Positions 23,936 through 32,723 of a stretch of DNA of 64,000 nt are shown here, piece by piece. The translations under genes and the position numbers were made by a program. Each line of letters starts with the position of its first letter. Positions within the stretch are counted from its first letter, which is position 1. The DNA is from FEB-10 sp963710645 (GTDB lineage: Bacteria; Acidobacteriota; Thermoanaerobaculia; Thermoanaerobaculales; Sulfomarinibacteraceae). The DNA lies in NCBI GenBank assembly GCA_963710645.1, contig CAVQBD010000009.1, forward strand, positions 868,001 through 932,000, read 5' to 3'. The notes below the pieces were generated by a model. The model saw nothing but the letters and a program-made list of their open reading frames with translations. It had not been told where the DNA came from and made no database searches.

Positions 23936-26236
23936 TTACGGGGCCGGGATTCCCTCGCCCTGGACCGCGAATTCGACGGATGTCGGACTTGCGTCCGGGT
24001 TGTCCGCAAATATGGTGATGACCGCCGAGTAGGTCCGTTCCTCGGTCGGGTTGAAGACCACATCCCGAATCACGTTGCTGCCCGGTGCCACCATTCCGGA
24101 AGGACCACCGTCGATCCAGAAGTTGTCGGGGTCGGTCCCGGAGACCGTCGCGGTCCATGTCAGAGCGGCCCCGCCATCGTTGAAGATGGTGAAGGACAGC
24201 ATCGCTGGCGGATCGCTGGTAATCACCTGTCCGAAGTCGAGAGGATCGTCTACCTGGAGTCCCCAAATGGCGTAGGGCTCACAGGTGGTGTCCTCGGGCT
24301 CGTAGATCAGTGCGCCGTCAAGCGTACTCGAGCAGTTCCCCGGCTGGTTCTGCACCGTGACACGCACCGGTGACGGCGTACGCCGCAGACCGGGGAAGCC
24401 GTCATTGGTGGTGCACGGCGAGGTGTCGTACTGGAGCCCAAAGTCGTTAGGCGCCGGGATGCCCTGCACCTCGATTGTGCTTTCATTGATGACATCGACG
24501 GATGAAGGCGACATCACGAAGTCGTTGATCTTCACCAGCAGGTTCTCGGCGAAGTCCGCGCCAAAGATCGTGATGTCATCGGGATCCACATCGTCGCCGT
24601 TGTTGTAGGACCGGACAAAGACCGGATCCACCGACACCACCGTCGGCGTGTTTCCGAGCAGGGTGAAGTTGCCGCCCTGTTCTTCCCGGTTGCTCTCGAT
24701 GAGCAGCACGCTGAACGGATTGCTCTGGTCGTTGCAGTCGGGCTGAACATCCAATGGGATTCGAATCGCGATTTCGGTTCCGGAGACCGACTGAACCTCG
24801 ACCTCGATATCTCCCCAGAACACTTGGAGCGGATCTTCGAAGCCCGAGCCGTAGATCAGCACCACGTCACCACGGTCACCTTCGGTGGGCGAGTTGCCCG
24901 AGATGTAGAGGTTGTCGCCGTAGATGAAGGGCATGGTGTTTGAGGTCTTGCCGTTTGTGATATTGGTGACCTGGACATCCACCGTCACCGGCGGCGTCTC
25001 GTTCTGCTGGCTGTAATCCGGCGACAAACAGGTGATGGTGTCGTTGTCCGCCGGTGTCTGATCGTCCACCACGTTGACGTCGGTGGCCGAGAGATTGCCG
25101 AACTTCACCTGCATGGGAATCTTGAAGCCGGAGCCGAAGATGGTCACCAAAGTGCCGCCGTCGAGCGGTCCGGCGATGGGCGACAGCGCGTTGATCACCG
25201 GTTCGGGATCGTCGGCGAGGACGATGAAGGCCTGCTGCGCTGTGTACTGCCCGACGGGCGTGAAGACCGTCGCGTCGGCGAGTTCGTTGGTGGCCAACGG
25301 TGTGGTGCTGAAGCGCGGCGTGGTGATCAGCAGCTGCTGACCGTCTTCGGAGACCGACAGGATTTCGGCCAGCAGGGTCCGGCCCTGGAAGATGAACTCG
25401 AAGCGTGTCGCATCGTTGAAATCGCGGCCAAAGACCACGACCTGGTCACCTCCTGCCGAACCACCATAGTTCGGGTCGAGCACATAGATCACGGGATCGC
25501 CCACCCCGCTCGTCTCGGCGAGGAAGGTGAAGGCCGACGGTAGGTTGACCGTCTGCTGTGATGCGGTGCCCACACCGCCCACCACCGTGACGTTGGCCGG
25601 CTGATTCTGGTTCCGGTCGGCGGCACTGATGTATGGGGTGGTGATGGTGATCTCACCCGGCGCGGACAGCGGACTGCTCTCCAACACCTGGGTGACGATG
25701 GCAGAGTAGTCCTGGCCTTCGACGTTGAAGCTCACGTCCACCGGCCCGGTGATGCCCTTGCCGCGCAGCATGACGGTTTCGCCACCATCGAAGGCCCCAA
25801 TATTGGGAACCAGCGGTTGGTAGATCTGGAGACCGTCACTGCCGTTGCTGTTGAACGGAATGGAAATCGTCCTGCTGACGCCCTCGACTTCCGCGCGAAC
25901 CGAGTAATTCCCCGGATCCGATGCGGTGAAGAGGACGCGAGCCCGGCCGCTCTGGGTGTCGGCGGTGGTCGCGGTGGAGCCATTCTCGAACGAACCGCCG
26001 GACGCGGTGAACTCCACAGTTGTCCCATTGTCCGCCTGGCTGCCGTTGTTGAAGATCAGGGCTTCGACCTGCACAGACGCCCCGACGACCGGCGCCGGAT
26101 CACTCACCGTGAGGGTGACGATCGACCACTCTGCCGGAACGACGGTCGGAGCGGGAGCCGGGGTGGGGCTGTTGCCGGAGCACGCGGTCAGACCCACGAG
26201 CCCGAGCACTACGATACATATAGTTAGTTTTTTCAT
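23936..26236 (-). CDS. TIG/IPT-domain outer-membrane or surface lipoprotein
   Basis: The 766-residue product starts with a lipoprotein signal (MKKLTICIVVLGLVGLTACS, Cys at residue 19). An Ig-like Big_1-style domain (about 40-130) is followed by about five TIG/IPT-like modules with the recurrent pattern P-x-x-G-P-x-x-G-G-T-x-V-x-I-x-G-x-G-F (for example AGPLDGGTLVTIFGSGFK). The C-terminal region (about 660-766) is a choice-of-anchor/HYDIN-like domain (DFGQVITSDPPAMLSFTIFN). ATG 26236 has a GGAG site. It is the last gene of the pilMNOPQ operon and ends at a strong terminator, so a role in pilus assembly, secretin support or surface adhesion is plausible but inferred from position. Confidence 0.85.
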   Translation of the reverse strand: MKKLTICIVVLGLVGLTACSGNSPTPAPAPTVVPAEWSIVTLTVSDPAPVVGASVQVEALIFNNGSQADNGTTVEFTASGGSFENGSTATTADTQSGRARVLFTASDPGNYSVRAEVEGVSRTISIPFNSNGSDGLQIYQPLVPNIGAFDGGETVMLRGKGITGPVDVSFNVEGQDYSAIVTQVLESSPLSAPGEITITTPYISAADRNQNQPANVTVVGGVGTASQQTVNLPSAFTFLAETSGVGDPVIYVLDPNYGGSAGGDQVVVFGRDFNDATRFEFIFQGRTLLAEILSVSEDGQQLLITTPRFSTTPLATNELADATVFTPVGQYTAQQAFIVLADDPEPVINALSPIAGPLDGGTLVTIFGSGFKIPMQVKFGNLSATDVNVVDDQTPADNDTITCLSPDYSQQNETPPVTVDVQVTNITNGKTSNTMPFIYGDNLYISGNSPTEGDRGDVVLIYGSGFEDPLQVFWGDIEVEVQSVSGTEIAIRIPLDVQPDCNDQSNPFSVLLIESNREEQGGNFTLLGNTPTVVSVDPVFVRSYNNGDDVDPDDITIFGADFAENLLVKINDFVMSPSSVDVINESTIEVQGIPAPNDFGLQYDTSPCTTNDGFPGLRRTPSPVRVTVQNQPGNCSSTLDGALIYEPEDTTCEPYAIWGLQVDDPLDFGQVITSDPPAMLSFTIFNDGGAALTWTATVSGTDPDNFWIDGGPSGMVAPGSNVIRDVVFNPTEERTYSAVITIFADNPDASPTSVEFAVQGEGIPAP

Positions 26237-26251
26237 GACTCCTGCCCCCCA

Positions 26252-26815
26252 CTACCCATCGGTACAGAAGAATCTGAAGGCGATCGGAATCGGTTCTGTG
26301 GCGACCGCCTTTCCGGAAACGGTCCGGCCGTACATCACCAGCCACAGGGCCTGGCGAATGAGCGGTTGCCCGGTCTCCGGATCAATTCCGCCGTTTTCAG
26401 GTTGGAGAAACGACAACGGCGGAACGAGGAAGTTCTCGGTGGGATAGACCCGCCAGTTCTCGAGTACAGCTTCGCCGCCGCCCTCCACAAAAACACCCTG
26501 GTCGATGGACCACTCGGGCGAGGCGGTGGAGCCGCCATCGGTGCGGTTCGGCGTGATGACCCAGCGGTAGATGTTGACGTCGTTGTTGGTCCCCAACTCG
26601 GCGCCGGGCGCCTTCGGGTTCGAATTGACGTTCATCTTCGTGACCGTTACGTCGCCGCCAAGGCCCACGCACACGTCGACCTCTGGGTTGTACTCCTCGA
26701 TCTCCACCGTGAGGACCACAGCCGACTCGGTGTCGTCGAGCGTACTGTTGCCGCCGCACGAGGCCACCAGCAGTGCCAGCGCCGCGAGGGTACACAGTTG
26801 GGGAATTCGGTTCAT
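26252..26815 (-). CDS. Small lipoprotein in the pil operon
   Basis: I do not recognise a family. The 187-residue product has a lipoprotein signal (CTLAALALLVASCGGN, Cys at residue 20) and then a single beta-rich domain containing AVVLTVEIEEYN, a pattern of short strands and a conserved-looking LENWRVYPTENFLVPPLSF segment. GGGAGGAAT precedes ATG 26815. It lies 12 bp after pilQ and 15 bp before the TIG lipoprotein gene, so it is co-transcribed with the pilus genes. A pilotin-like or pilus-accessory role would fit the position. This is an inference, since no PilW/PilF TPR pattern is present. Confidence 0.75.
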   Translation of the reverse strand: MNRIPQLCTLAALALLVASCGGNSTLDDTESAVVLTVEIEEYNPEVDVCVGLGGDVTVTKMNVNSNPKAPGAELGTNNDVNIYRWVITPNRTDGGSTASPEWSIDQGVFVEGGGEAVLENWRVYPTENFLVPPLSFLQPENGGIDPETGQPLIRQALWLVMYGRTVSGKAVATEPIPIAFRFFCTDG

Positions 26816-26827
26816 CAGATTCCTCCC

Positions 26828-29257
26828 CTAGTACTTCACAATTCTCGGAGTAATGAAAATCAAGAGCTCGTCGTGGCGTTTGAACACCGCCTTGCTCTTG
26901 AACATCCACCCGAGAACCGGGATCTGAGACAGGCCGGGGACCCGGTTCTCATTGTCCTGATCGTTGATTTGATAGATGCCGGCGATCACCGTGGTTCCGC
27001 CGTCACGCACCAGCAGCTGGGTGGTGGCGTCGCGGGTGAAGATCGGCACGTTCTGGCCGCCGATGACCGCGGAAGACAGCACCGGCTCCTGTTTCTTGAT
27101 GTCGATCTCGAGGTTGACTGTGCCTTCCGCAGTGATCTGTGGAGTCACTTCGAGCCTCAAGGTCGCATCGACATATTGCACTGTGACGGTGTTGTTGGCC
27201 ACCGTCTGGACCGGAATCTGGAGACCCGACCGGATCGACGCCTTCTGAAGGTTCTGGGTTGTCACCCGCGGCGTCGAGACGATCTTGACCACACCGTCGA
27301 CCTCGGCGGCCGTCAGCAGGAAGTCCAGATTGAAGGTGTTCAGGATGTCGGCGAAGGCGAAGCCCAGGAAGGCCTGGTCGCCACGCGGCAGGTTGACTCC
27401 CCCTCGGGTTTTGATCGAGTTCGGGAAAGTGAGGCCGGTGTCGTTGCCGTGTTCGGCATCCATCACCGACTGGAAGCCCCAGGTCACACCGAGCTCACGC
27501 GAGAAGTCGCGGGTCGTTTCCACGATCCGGCCTTCGATCACCACCTGCGGGGTGGGCTGGTCGAGGGTCTCGATGAGGCGGAGAATGCCCTCCACCCGAT
27601 CCACGACGTCCCGGATGATGATCTTGTTGGTGCGTTCGTCCACCACCACCGAGCCGCGCTCCGAGAGCAGATAGGACTCGTTGGTGAGCAGGGTCGCCAC
27701 ATATTGCGCCTTGGCGTAAGAAAGCGGTTTGACCACCGTCTTCAGCGGTTTCGCCCGCTCCTTCTCCTGTTCGAAGGCGGCCTGGGCCGACTTCTCCTGC
27801 GCCAGTTTGGAAATGGGCGCCACCCGGAGCACATTGTTCTCGAGCACGTAATCAAGCCCGTTGATGCGCAGGATCAGGTCCAATGCCTGGTCCCAGGGCA
27901 CATCCCGCAGCTCCACGGTGACCGATCCGCTGACACCGGGGTCGAGCACGATGTTGAGCTGTGTCAAGGCGGAAAAGGTCCTCAAGACGTCCTTGATGTC
28001 GGCGTCCTTGAGAGTCAGAGTGATCGGCTCACCGGTGAACTGGACCTCCTGGGAGGCCACCTCGGTGGTCTCGAAGTCCTCCTCGGTGAGCTGGCTGCCG
28101 TCAAAGACCTGCGCCGCCGGGGCCTGCTCGATGAGCTGCGCCGGGTCGGCAACGAAGGGGCTCCTGGCCGACGTCGGCTGGGCCTCATTCTCGGCTATCA
28201 CGGCTGAAGAATCGATCTCCGGCTCAGCCGTCGCCGGCATCTCGAACAGCGATGAGGCAACACTTCCGGCTGCCTCGGCCGCCACTTGAGCCGGCTCGGA
28301 CCGAGCGATTTCGATGGACGAGCCTGAGGCGTCGGCGGTCCGGACGAAGGTGTCCGAAATCACCGCAGTTGCCGTCGGCGCCGAGCCCACCGTCAGCAAC
28401 GCCCCGTTGTCGGACTGCGTGAACTCGTAGTTCGCGGCGCCCTTGAGGTCCACCACGATACGGGTGATCGGCTCGGGAGTAGCCCGGAACTGAGCCACCC
28501 GGACCTGCTGCACCTGATCGGAGTTCACCGGGAAGAGATGACGCTTCTCCCGGTTGATCACGCCATGGAGGTCCACCACCAGACGATCCGGGTTCTCCAG
28601 CACAAAGGTCTGCCCGTGGAGCTGGCCGTCACCGCGGAGCTCTATCACCACGCCTTCGCCGGAACGCACCGGCACAACCGATATCAGGCTGTTGGCGCTG
28701 GTCGAAGCCGCTACGGGGGCCTCCACGTAAGTCACCGCCGGCAGGTTTCGCACCAGATCATCGCCGGGCGCCGTCTGGACTGAAGAGTCCACCGGCAGCT
28801 CGTCGACGGTCACCACCTCGTCCGAGACCACCGCTGAAAGCGACGCGAATCGCAGGTCGAGGCCTTCGCCGACGGGCACCAGCTCCATCTGAGCCGGTTC
28901 GGTGAGCCACACCGTCAGGCGGGTCACCCGTTTGCCGAACTCCTCCACATCGCTCAGCTCCGCCCGTTCGATTCCCACATCGGGCGCGCTCAGAAGCGCT
29001 GCGTCCTGGTTCCAGCTGGCCTCGGGCATCTCGACGATCCACACGCCAGGTTGTGGCGAGTAGTGCACGGTATCGAGCTCCCCAGACGCGTGGAGATGGA
29101 CCACCGCGCCTGAAGATCCGGACTCCGCCGCGAGCCCGCGGATGACCGTGACGGTTTCCGTTGCCCAGGCTGGGATCCCGGACCCCAGCAGAACACAGAT
29201 CGCCATGACCACCGGGATGCGGACGTTCTTGATCAACATGCCATCCCCCAGTTTCAT
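26828..29257 (-). CDS. pilQ: Type IV pilus secretin
   Basis: PilQ forms the outer-membrane ring through which the pilus passes. The 809-residue product has a signal peptide (IPVVMAICVLLGSGIPAWA), two AMIN-like beta domains that bind peptidoglycan (about 30-130 and 190-290) and a low-complexity acidic linker. An STN/N0 domain follows near 405-480 (PITLTLKDADIKDVLRTFS) and a Secretin_N domain near 500-560. The secretin beta-barrel core spans about 570-805 (VVIEGRIVETTRDFSRELGV to ELLIFITPRIVKY). ATG 29257 has GAGGGA upstream; ATG 29239 with GGGGGA is a possible alternative. It follows pilP by 16 nt. Confidence 0.95.
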   Translation of the reverse strand: MKLGDGMLIKNVRIPVVMAICVLLGSGIPAWATETVTVIRGLAAESGSSGAVVHLHASGELDTVHYSPQPGVWIVEMPEASWNQDAALLSAPDVGIERAELSDVEEFGKRVTRLTVWLTEPAQMELVPVGEGLDLRFASLSAVVSDEVVTVDELPVDSSVQTAPGDDLVRNLPAVTYVEAPVAASTSANSLISVVPVRSGEGVVIELRGDGQLHGQTFVLENPDRLVVDLHGVINREKRHLFPVNSDQVQQVRVAQFRATPEPITRIVVDLKGAANYEFTQSDNGALLTVGSAPTATAVISDTFVRTADASGSSIEIARSEPAQVAAEAAGSVASSLFEMPATAEPEIDSSAVIAENEAQPTSARSPFVADPAQLIEQAPAAQVFDGSQLTEEDFETTEVASQEVQFTGEPITLTLKDADIKDVLRTFSALTQLNIVLDPGVSGSVTVELRDVPWDQALDLILRINGLDYVLENNVLRVAPISKLAQEKSAQAAFEQEKERAKPLKTVVKPLSYAKAQYVATLLTNESYLLSERGSVVVDERTNKIIIRDVVDRVEGILRLIETLDQPTPQVVIEGRIVETTRDFSRELGVTWGFQSVMDAEHGNDTGLTFPNSIKTRGGVNLPRGDQAFLGFAFADILNTFNLDFLLTAAEVDGVVKIVSTPRVTTQNLQKASIRSGLQIPVQTVANNTVTVQYVDATLRLEVTPQITAEGTVNLEIDIKKQEPVLSSAVIGGQNVPIFTRDATTQLLVRDGGTTVIAGIYQINDQDNENRVPGLSQIPVLGWMFKSKAVFKRHDELLIFITPRIVKY

Positions 29258-29273
29258 CCTTCTTCCCTCTCAG

Positions 29274-29789
29274 CTAGTTCGCAAGCTCTTTCACGACCTC
29301 TTCATAAGGCCGTACTTGTTTCGGATCATTCACCTGGCGTTTGAAGATCACCTTTTTCGGGTGAATCTCCTTCACCTCGCCGTCATACAGTTTGGTGCCT
29401 GGCCTGATGATGTACGAGAGGTTGTCTCGGCCCTCGACGAACGCGAGGATGCCGCTCGGAGTATCGATGATTCCCTCGAGCCGGAGCTCGTCCACCAACA
29501 TTCCGGGCAGTCCCGGCGGTCTGGCCGTGACAGTGCCCTCTTCCACGTCCTCAAATCCGGCGAGCAATGACCGGAACGGGTCACGGCGGCCGGCTGGATC
29601 GTAGCTGAAGAACTCACCCTCTTGAGCCTCCTGGTCACCTCGAAGGATTTCCTCAATACTCGACACGTCGATTTCCTCGGTGTCGTCGAGATCGACCGGG
29701 CTCACCCCTTGCTGGGCTGCCACCGGCGCTACCATGAGCAGCACCAGAGCGACCGCCAAACCGCTAAGGCTCAGCCATGAGCTTCTCAT
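29274..29789 (-). CDS. pilP: Type IV pilus inner-membrane lipoprotein-like PilP
   Basis: PilP links the PilNO complex to the PilQ secretin in the periplasm. The 171-residue product has an N-terminal signal (LSGLAVALVLLMVAPVAAQ). Its cleavage site has no Cys, so it is not a classical lipoprotein like the proteobacterial PilP. An acidic linker is followed by the PilP beta domain from about 65 (YDPAGRRDPFRSLL, then LVDELRLEGII and SYIIRPGTKLYDGEVKEI). The DPF motif is a family hallmark. Its ATG overlaps the pilO stop (ATGA). Position between pilO and pilQ makes the call firm. Confidence 0.92.
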   Translation of the reverse strand: MRSSWLSLSGLAVALVLLMVAPVAAQQGVSPVDLDDTEEIDVSSIEEILRGDQEAQEGEFFSYDPAGRRDPFRSLLAGFEDVEEGTVTARPPGLPGMLVDELRLEGIIDTPSGILAFVEGRDNLSYIIRPGTKLYDGEVKEIHPKKVIFKRQVNDPKQVRPYEEVVKELAN

Positions 29790-30355
29790 TGCGGCGGTCC
29801 CTCCTTATAGATAAAGGTCTTCTGAACGAAGGCAGCGTGGATCGAAAAACCACGGGACGGATCGCGAAGCGGAGTGATCGTCAGATCATCCACATTGACG
29901 ATCCGCTGGAATCGGCTCAGCCTGTCGAACAGCATGCCCAACTCGTGGTACGTCCCATCCACCTCGACCTTGATCGGCCATTCGCGGTAGAAGTCCATGT
30001 CGATGAAATCACCCGGAGTGAAACTGATCATCCGGCTGCGCCCACGTTCCGTCAATTGCTTCAAGCGTTTGATGAGCGCGGGTGTTTCGCGGTTCGTCGG
30101 CAAGATCTTCCGCAGCCGGTCGAGTTCAACCTCGAGATTCTTGATGTCCTCTTCCAGCTTCGGAAGATCGGCCTTCGCTGCAAGGCCCTTCTCGATCTCC
30201 CGATTCAACTGGTCGATCTCGACATTGAGGTTTTCGATCTCGGTTTGCATGTCCTTGAAGACGTACATCTGCAGAACAACGAAGAGTGCGATGCCCAGGA
30301 CCGCACCTACGATGACCGCCACGTACCACGGTTTGTCATTCAGATCGATGGCCAC
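29786..30355 (-). CDS. pilO: Type IV pilus assembly protein PilO
   Basis: PilO forms the periplasmic alignment subcomplex with PilN. The 189-residue bitopic protein has a short cytoplasmic end (MAIDLNDKPWYVAV), one membrane segment (about 12-34), a coiled coil (about 35-95, repeated LNVEIDQLNREIEKG pattern) and a ferredoxin-like periplasmic domain. That domain includes FTPGDFIDMDFYREWPIKVEVDGTYHELGMLFDRLSRF (residues about 112-149), the PilO signature. ATG 30355 follows the pilN stop by 18 nt with GGAGAG upstream. It overlaps pilP by 4 nt. Confidence 0.94.
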   Translation of the reverse strand: MAIDLNDKPWYVAVIVGAVLGIALFVVLQMYVFKDMQTEIENLNVEIDQLNREIEKGLAAKADLPKLEEDIKNLEVELDRLRKILPTNRETPALIKRLKQLTERGRSRMISFTPGDFIDMDFYREWPIKVEVDGTYHELGMLFDRLSRFQRIVNVDDLTITPLRDPSRGFSIHAAFVQKTFIYKEGPPQ

Positions 30356-30373
30356 GGCTCTCCTCCGTCTCCA

Positions 30374-30973
30374 TCAGGTCCCGGAACCCTGAGTCGCGCC
30401 TGCCAGTTCTGGAGGCGCGTAGGTGAATGAACACACGAGTGTGAATGTGAACGTATCTTCCTTCGACCGGGCCATCCGTTTGAGTGACGGCTCCTGGAAG
30501 AACGGTGAAGCGTAGAGATTGGAGATGTAGTTCGCGACGGAGGTCTCGTCCATCGCCACCCCCGTCACGGTGAGGGTATTGCCCTTCATGTTCATATTGG
30601 TCAGCCACACCAAATCGGGCAGTGCACGCGAGACCTCGTCCATGATCCGGACCGGTCCCCGCTGATTCTCCTTCAGCTGGTTGATGACCGAGATCTTGTG
30701 GCGCAGCAGGTCGCGCTTGGCTTCGAGCTCTTCCACCTTTTGGATATACGGCAGGAGCTCATCGCGCTCCACCTGCTTCTGGCGTCGAACATCACGCAGG
30801 TGATCCCGTTCATTCTTGAGCAGCAGCCAGCGTGTGCCGACGGCCAGCAGGGACAACGCCAACACCAGCAAGAGAAGAACGTCGCCCTGCCTTGATCCGA
30901 GCGAGAACTCGGCCTTCGAGCGCTTTTTCCCTGACTGTGTCGGTGTCTCCGCGACGAGGTTGATTTTGATCAT
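30374..30973 (-). CDS. pilN: Type IV pilus assembly protein PilN
   Basis: PilN binds PilM in the cytoplasm through its short N-terminal peptide and PilO in the periplasm. I chose ATG 30973, giving MIKINLVAETP at the N-terminus, the conserved PilM-binding motif (I-N-L). A frame extending back to 31015 lies inside pilM and is rejected. The 199-residue product has a membrane segment (about 33-55, VLLLLVLALSLLAVGTRWLL), a coiled coil (about 60-105) and a small periplasmic domain with LVWLTNMNMKGNTLTVTGVAMDE (residues about 115-137). It starts 4 nt after the pilM stop. Confidence 0.93.
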   Translation of the reverse strand: MIKINLVAETPTQSGKKRSKAEFSLGSRQGDVLLLLVLALSLLAVGTRWLLLKNERDHLRDVRRQKQVERDELLPYIQKVEELEAKRDLLRHKISVINQLKENQRGPVRIMDEVSRALPDLVWLTNMNMKGNTLTVTGVAMDETSVANYISNLYASPFFQEPSLKRMARSKEDTFTFTLVCSFTYAPPELAGATQGSGT

Positions 30974-30977
30974 CGCG

Positions 30978-32027
30978 CTAGTCTCCGACCGTACGAACGG
31001 CGAGGCCCACGGCAACCGCCATGGCCGGGGCGTGCCGGTTGATCCATTCAGGATCGAAGTCAGACTCGCTGTAGCGGATGTTTCGGAATGGGTTCATGAC
31101 CTCGACGTCCACCTGGAAGCGATCCTTGAGGATCTGGTCCAGGTTGAGAACCATGGCGCTCCCGCCACCGAGCACCACCCGATCCAGTCGATCAACCGAC
31201 GACGTGGCCACGAAGAAGTCGAAGGTTTTCTGGAGCTCTGCGGCGAGATCTTCGGAAACGCTATTCAACACGCCCATGACCTGCTGCAGCGAGTGCTCCC
31301 CAACCGTCTCTCCAAGCTTCAACCGCTCGGCATCCTCTCGCGGCAGGTTCAATTCGCGTTGAATCGCCTCTGTGTACTGGTTGCCACCAAAAGCCACGTC
31401 CCGCCAGAAGATCGAGGACCCTCCGTTCAGAACGTTGATGTTCATCACCGAGGCGCCGATGTTCACCAGCGCGACAGCCTCGTGGTCCACCGAGTAGTTG
31501 GCCTCGAAAGCGTTCTGCAGAGCAAAGACATCCACGTCAACCAGAACCGGCTCCTTGCCGGCCTGGACCACAACCGACGTGTAATCGGCGATCCGGTCCT
31601 TCTTGACCGCGACCAAGAGGATGTCCATTGTGTCGGCCGACGGTGCCTCGAGCACCACGTAGTCCAGGTTGACGTCGTTGATGTCGAAGGGGATGTACTG
31701 CTCGGCCTCCCATTGAATCGACTCGGCGAGCTCGGCCTCCGTCATGGCGGGCAATTGAATCTTCTTGATGATCACCGAATGTCCAGACAGCGATCCCCCA
31801 AAATTCGGGTTGCGGACGTTGTTGTCCGCGATCAGCCGGGACAGCGCCTCGACAACCAGTGACGAGTCCATGATGGCTCCGTCGACGATCGCCTCTGGGG
31901 AGAGGTTCGCAATTGCAGCATGGAGCAATTGATACTCATCGTTTTTGAGCGGCTTCAGCTCGACGATCTTGATAGATGACGAGCCAACATCGCAGCCCAC
32001 AACCTGCTTTTTTCTCTTACCAAACAC
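30978..32027 (-). CDS. pilM: Type IV pilus assembly protein PilM
   Basis: PilM is a cytoplasmic actin/FtsA-like ATP-binding protein that anchors PilN. The 349-residue product has VVGCDVGSSSIKIVELK (phosphate-1), IQWEAEQYIPFDINDVNLDY, a central NIGASVMNI (phosphate-2) and the adenosine motif RVVLGGGSAMVLNLDQIL. The C-terminus is PFRNIRYSESDFDPEW, normal for the family. The start is GTG 32027 with AAGGTG upstream. It opens the operon pilM-N-O-P-Q plus two lipoproteins on the minus strand. The retraction and extension ATPases and the main pilin genes are not in this window. Confidence 0.96.
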   Translation of the reverse strand: MFGKRKKQVVGCDVGSSSIKIVELKPLKNDEYQLLHAAIANLSPEAIVDGAIMDSSLVVEALSRLIADNNVRNPNFGGSLSGHSVIIKKIQLPAMTEAELAESIQWEAEQYIPFDINDVNLDYVVLEAPSADTMDILLVAVKKDRIADYTSVVVQAGKEPVLVDVDVFALQNAFEANYSVDHEAVALVNIGASVMNINVLNGGSSIFWRDVAFGGNQYTEAIQRELNLPREDAERLKLGETVGEHSLQQVMGVLNSVSEDLAAELQKTFDFFVATSSVDRLDRVVLGGGSAMVLNLDQILKDRFQVDVEVMNPFRNIRYSESDFDPEWINRHAPAMAVAVGLAVRTVGD

Positions 32028-32433
32028 GGTTGTTCACCTTCACATCGAAAGTTTTGGCGGGCTTATTCATATCCCCTCTAGTTAGCAGGCTAGCAAAGGG
32101 CCTATGTACTGTCAAGAACAAGTGAAACAGCATGATAGCAGTCACAAATTCGCCTTTCTTCCACCAGTCGTGCCACGAACGCTGACGATTGATACAGTCA
32201 GACGTTGAACAATTCTACTCCATGAACCATTTAGAAAACTGCTCGGTTTTCGAGCAACACCTGACGAAAAACCAAAAACACTTTTTTGAACTTTTTTGAA
32301 CCCTCTAATTGACGCAATTGGGTGATGAAGATCATCAATTCGGGCAACACTGATCAGGCGCGCTCTTGCAATTCGGTTGTACTTGTGTTATTCAATTCCA
32401 CCGCGCTCACGCGGGCCTCTGGAGGACGAGATC
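32028..32433. other. Divergent intergenic region pilM/rpmB with promoter-like signals
   Basis: This 406-bp gap is clearly more AT-rich than its surroundings and contains no gene. Visible signals are a perfect TTGACA on the minus strand (32110-32115) pointing to pilM, a 10-bp exact tandem CTTTTTTGAA (32281-32300), the small hairpin GCTCGGTTTTCGAGC (around 32239-32253), the dyad TGATGAAGATCATCA (32323-32337), and TTGCAA(32366)-N17-TATTCA(32389) toward rpmB. Confidence 0.5.
32087..32115 (-). promoter_or_regulatory. Candidate promoter of the pil operon
   Basis: A consensus -35 TTGACA (complement of 32110-32115) is followed after 17 nt by TAGCCT, a poor -10. A GG-N10-GC spacing also occurs here (TAGGCCCTTTGCTAGCC), but it does not match the sigma54 TTGC element. 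Only the -35 is convincing. Confidence 0.35.
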
Positions 32434-32631
32434 ATGGCGCAGCGATGCGATATCTGCGGCAAGGGACCAATGACCGGGAGTAATATCTCCCACGCCCACA
32501 ACGTCACCAAGCGGCGCTGGCTGCCGAATCTGCAGCGGGTGCGAGCCCAGGTCGACGGCCGACCGAAGTACATCCGGGTATGCACCCGGTGCCTTCGTTC
32601 GGGCAAAGTGGTCAAGGCGCCCAGGGCCTGA
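32434..32631 (+). CDS. rpmB: 50S ribosomal protein L28
   Basis: L28 is a small protein of the large ribosomal subunit. The 65-residue product starts at ATG 32434 (GGAGGAC at 32421-32427). The sequence begins MAQRCDICGKGPMTGSNISH and continues with the conserved RRWLPNLQRVR. It is the zinc-ribbon form, with C-x2-C near residues 5-8 and a second C-x2-C (CTRC) near residues 51-54. A longer frame back to 32377 lacks a ribosome site. It is a single gene ending at a bidirectional palindrome shared with relA. Confidence 0.96.
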   Translation: MAQRCDICGKGPMTGSNISHAHNVTKRRWLPNLQRVRAQVDGRPKYIRVCTRCLRSGKVVKAPRA

Positions 32632-32668
32632 CTCCCAACAGCCGAACCCAATCAGACTCTCCCGCATT

Positions 32669-32712
32669 CTCAGTTCTGGGTCTTGAGCACATGCTCAAGA
32701 CCCAGAACTGAG
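32669..32712. terminator. Perfect 21-bp palindrome between convergent rpmB and relA
   Basis: Arms 32669-32689 and 32692-32712 are exact reverse complements separated by only two bases (CA). Lacking a T-tract on either side, it is an unusually long and uninterrupted stem for a terminator, but its place between two convergent stops fits bidirectional termination. Confidence 0.7.
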
Positions 32713-32723
32713 CGACACCACAG

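Noticed and set aside
26366..28207. A 613-residue open frame on the plus strand across pilQ and a lipoprotein gene
   Set aside because: It is antisense to clear PilQ coding, has low-complexity composition (RRHQQC, HRGHL patterns) and no ribosome site; it is a product of high GC at third positions.
32087..32110. Sigma54 promoter for the pil operon
   Set aside because: GG-N10-GC spacing exists, but the -12 element is TAGC instead of TTGC and no enhancer-binding regulator gene is near.
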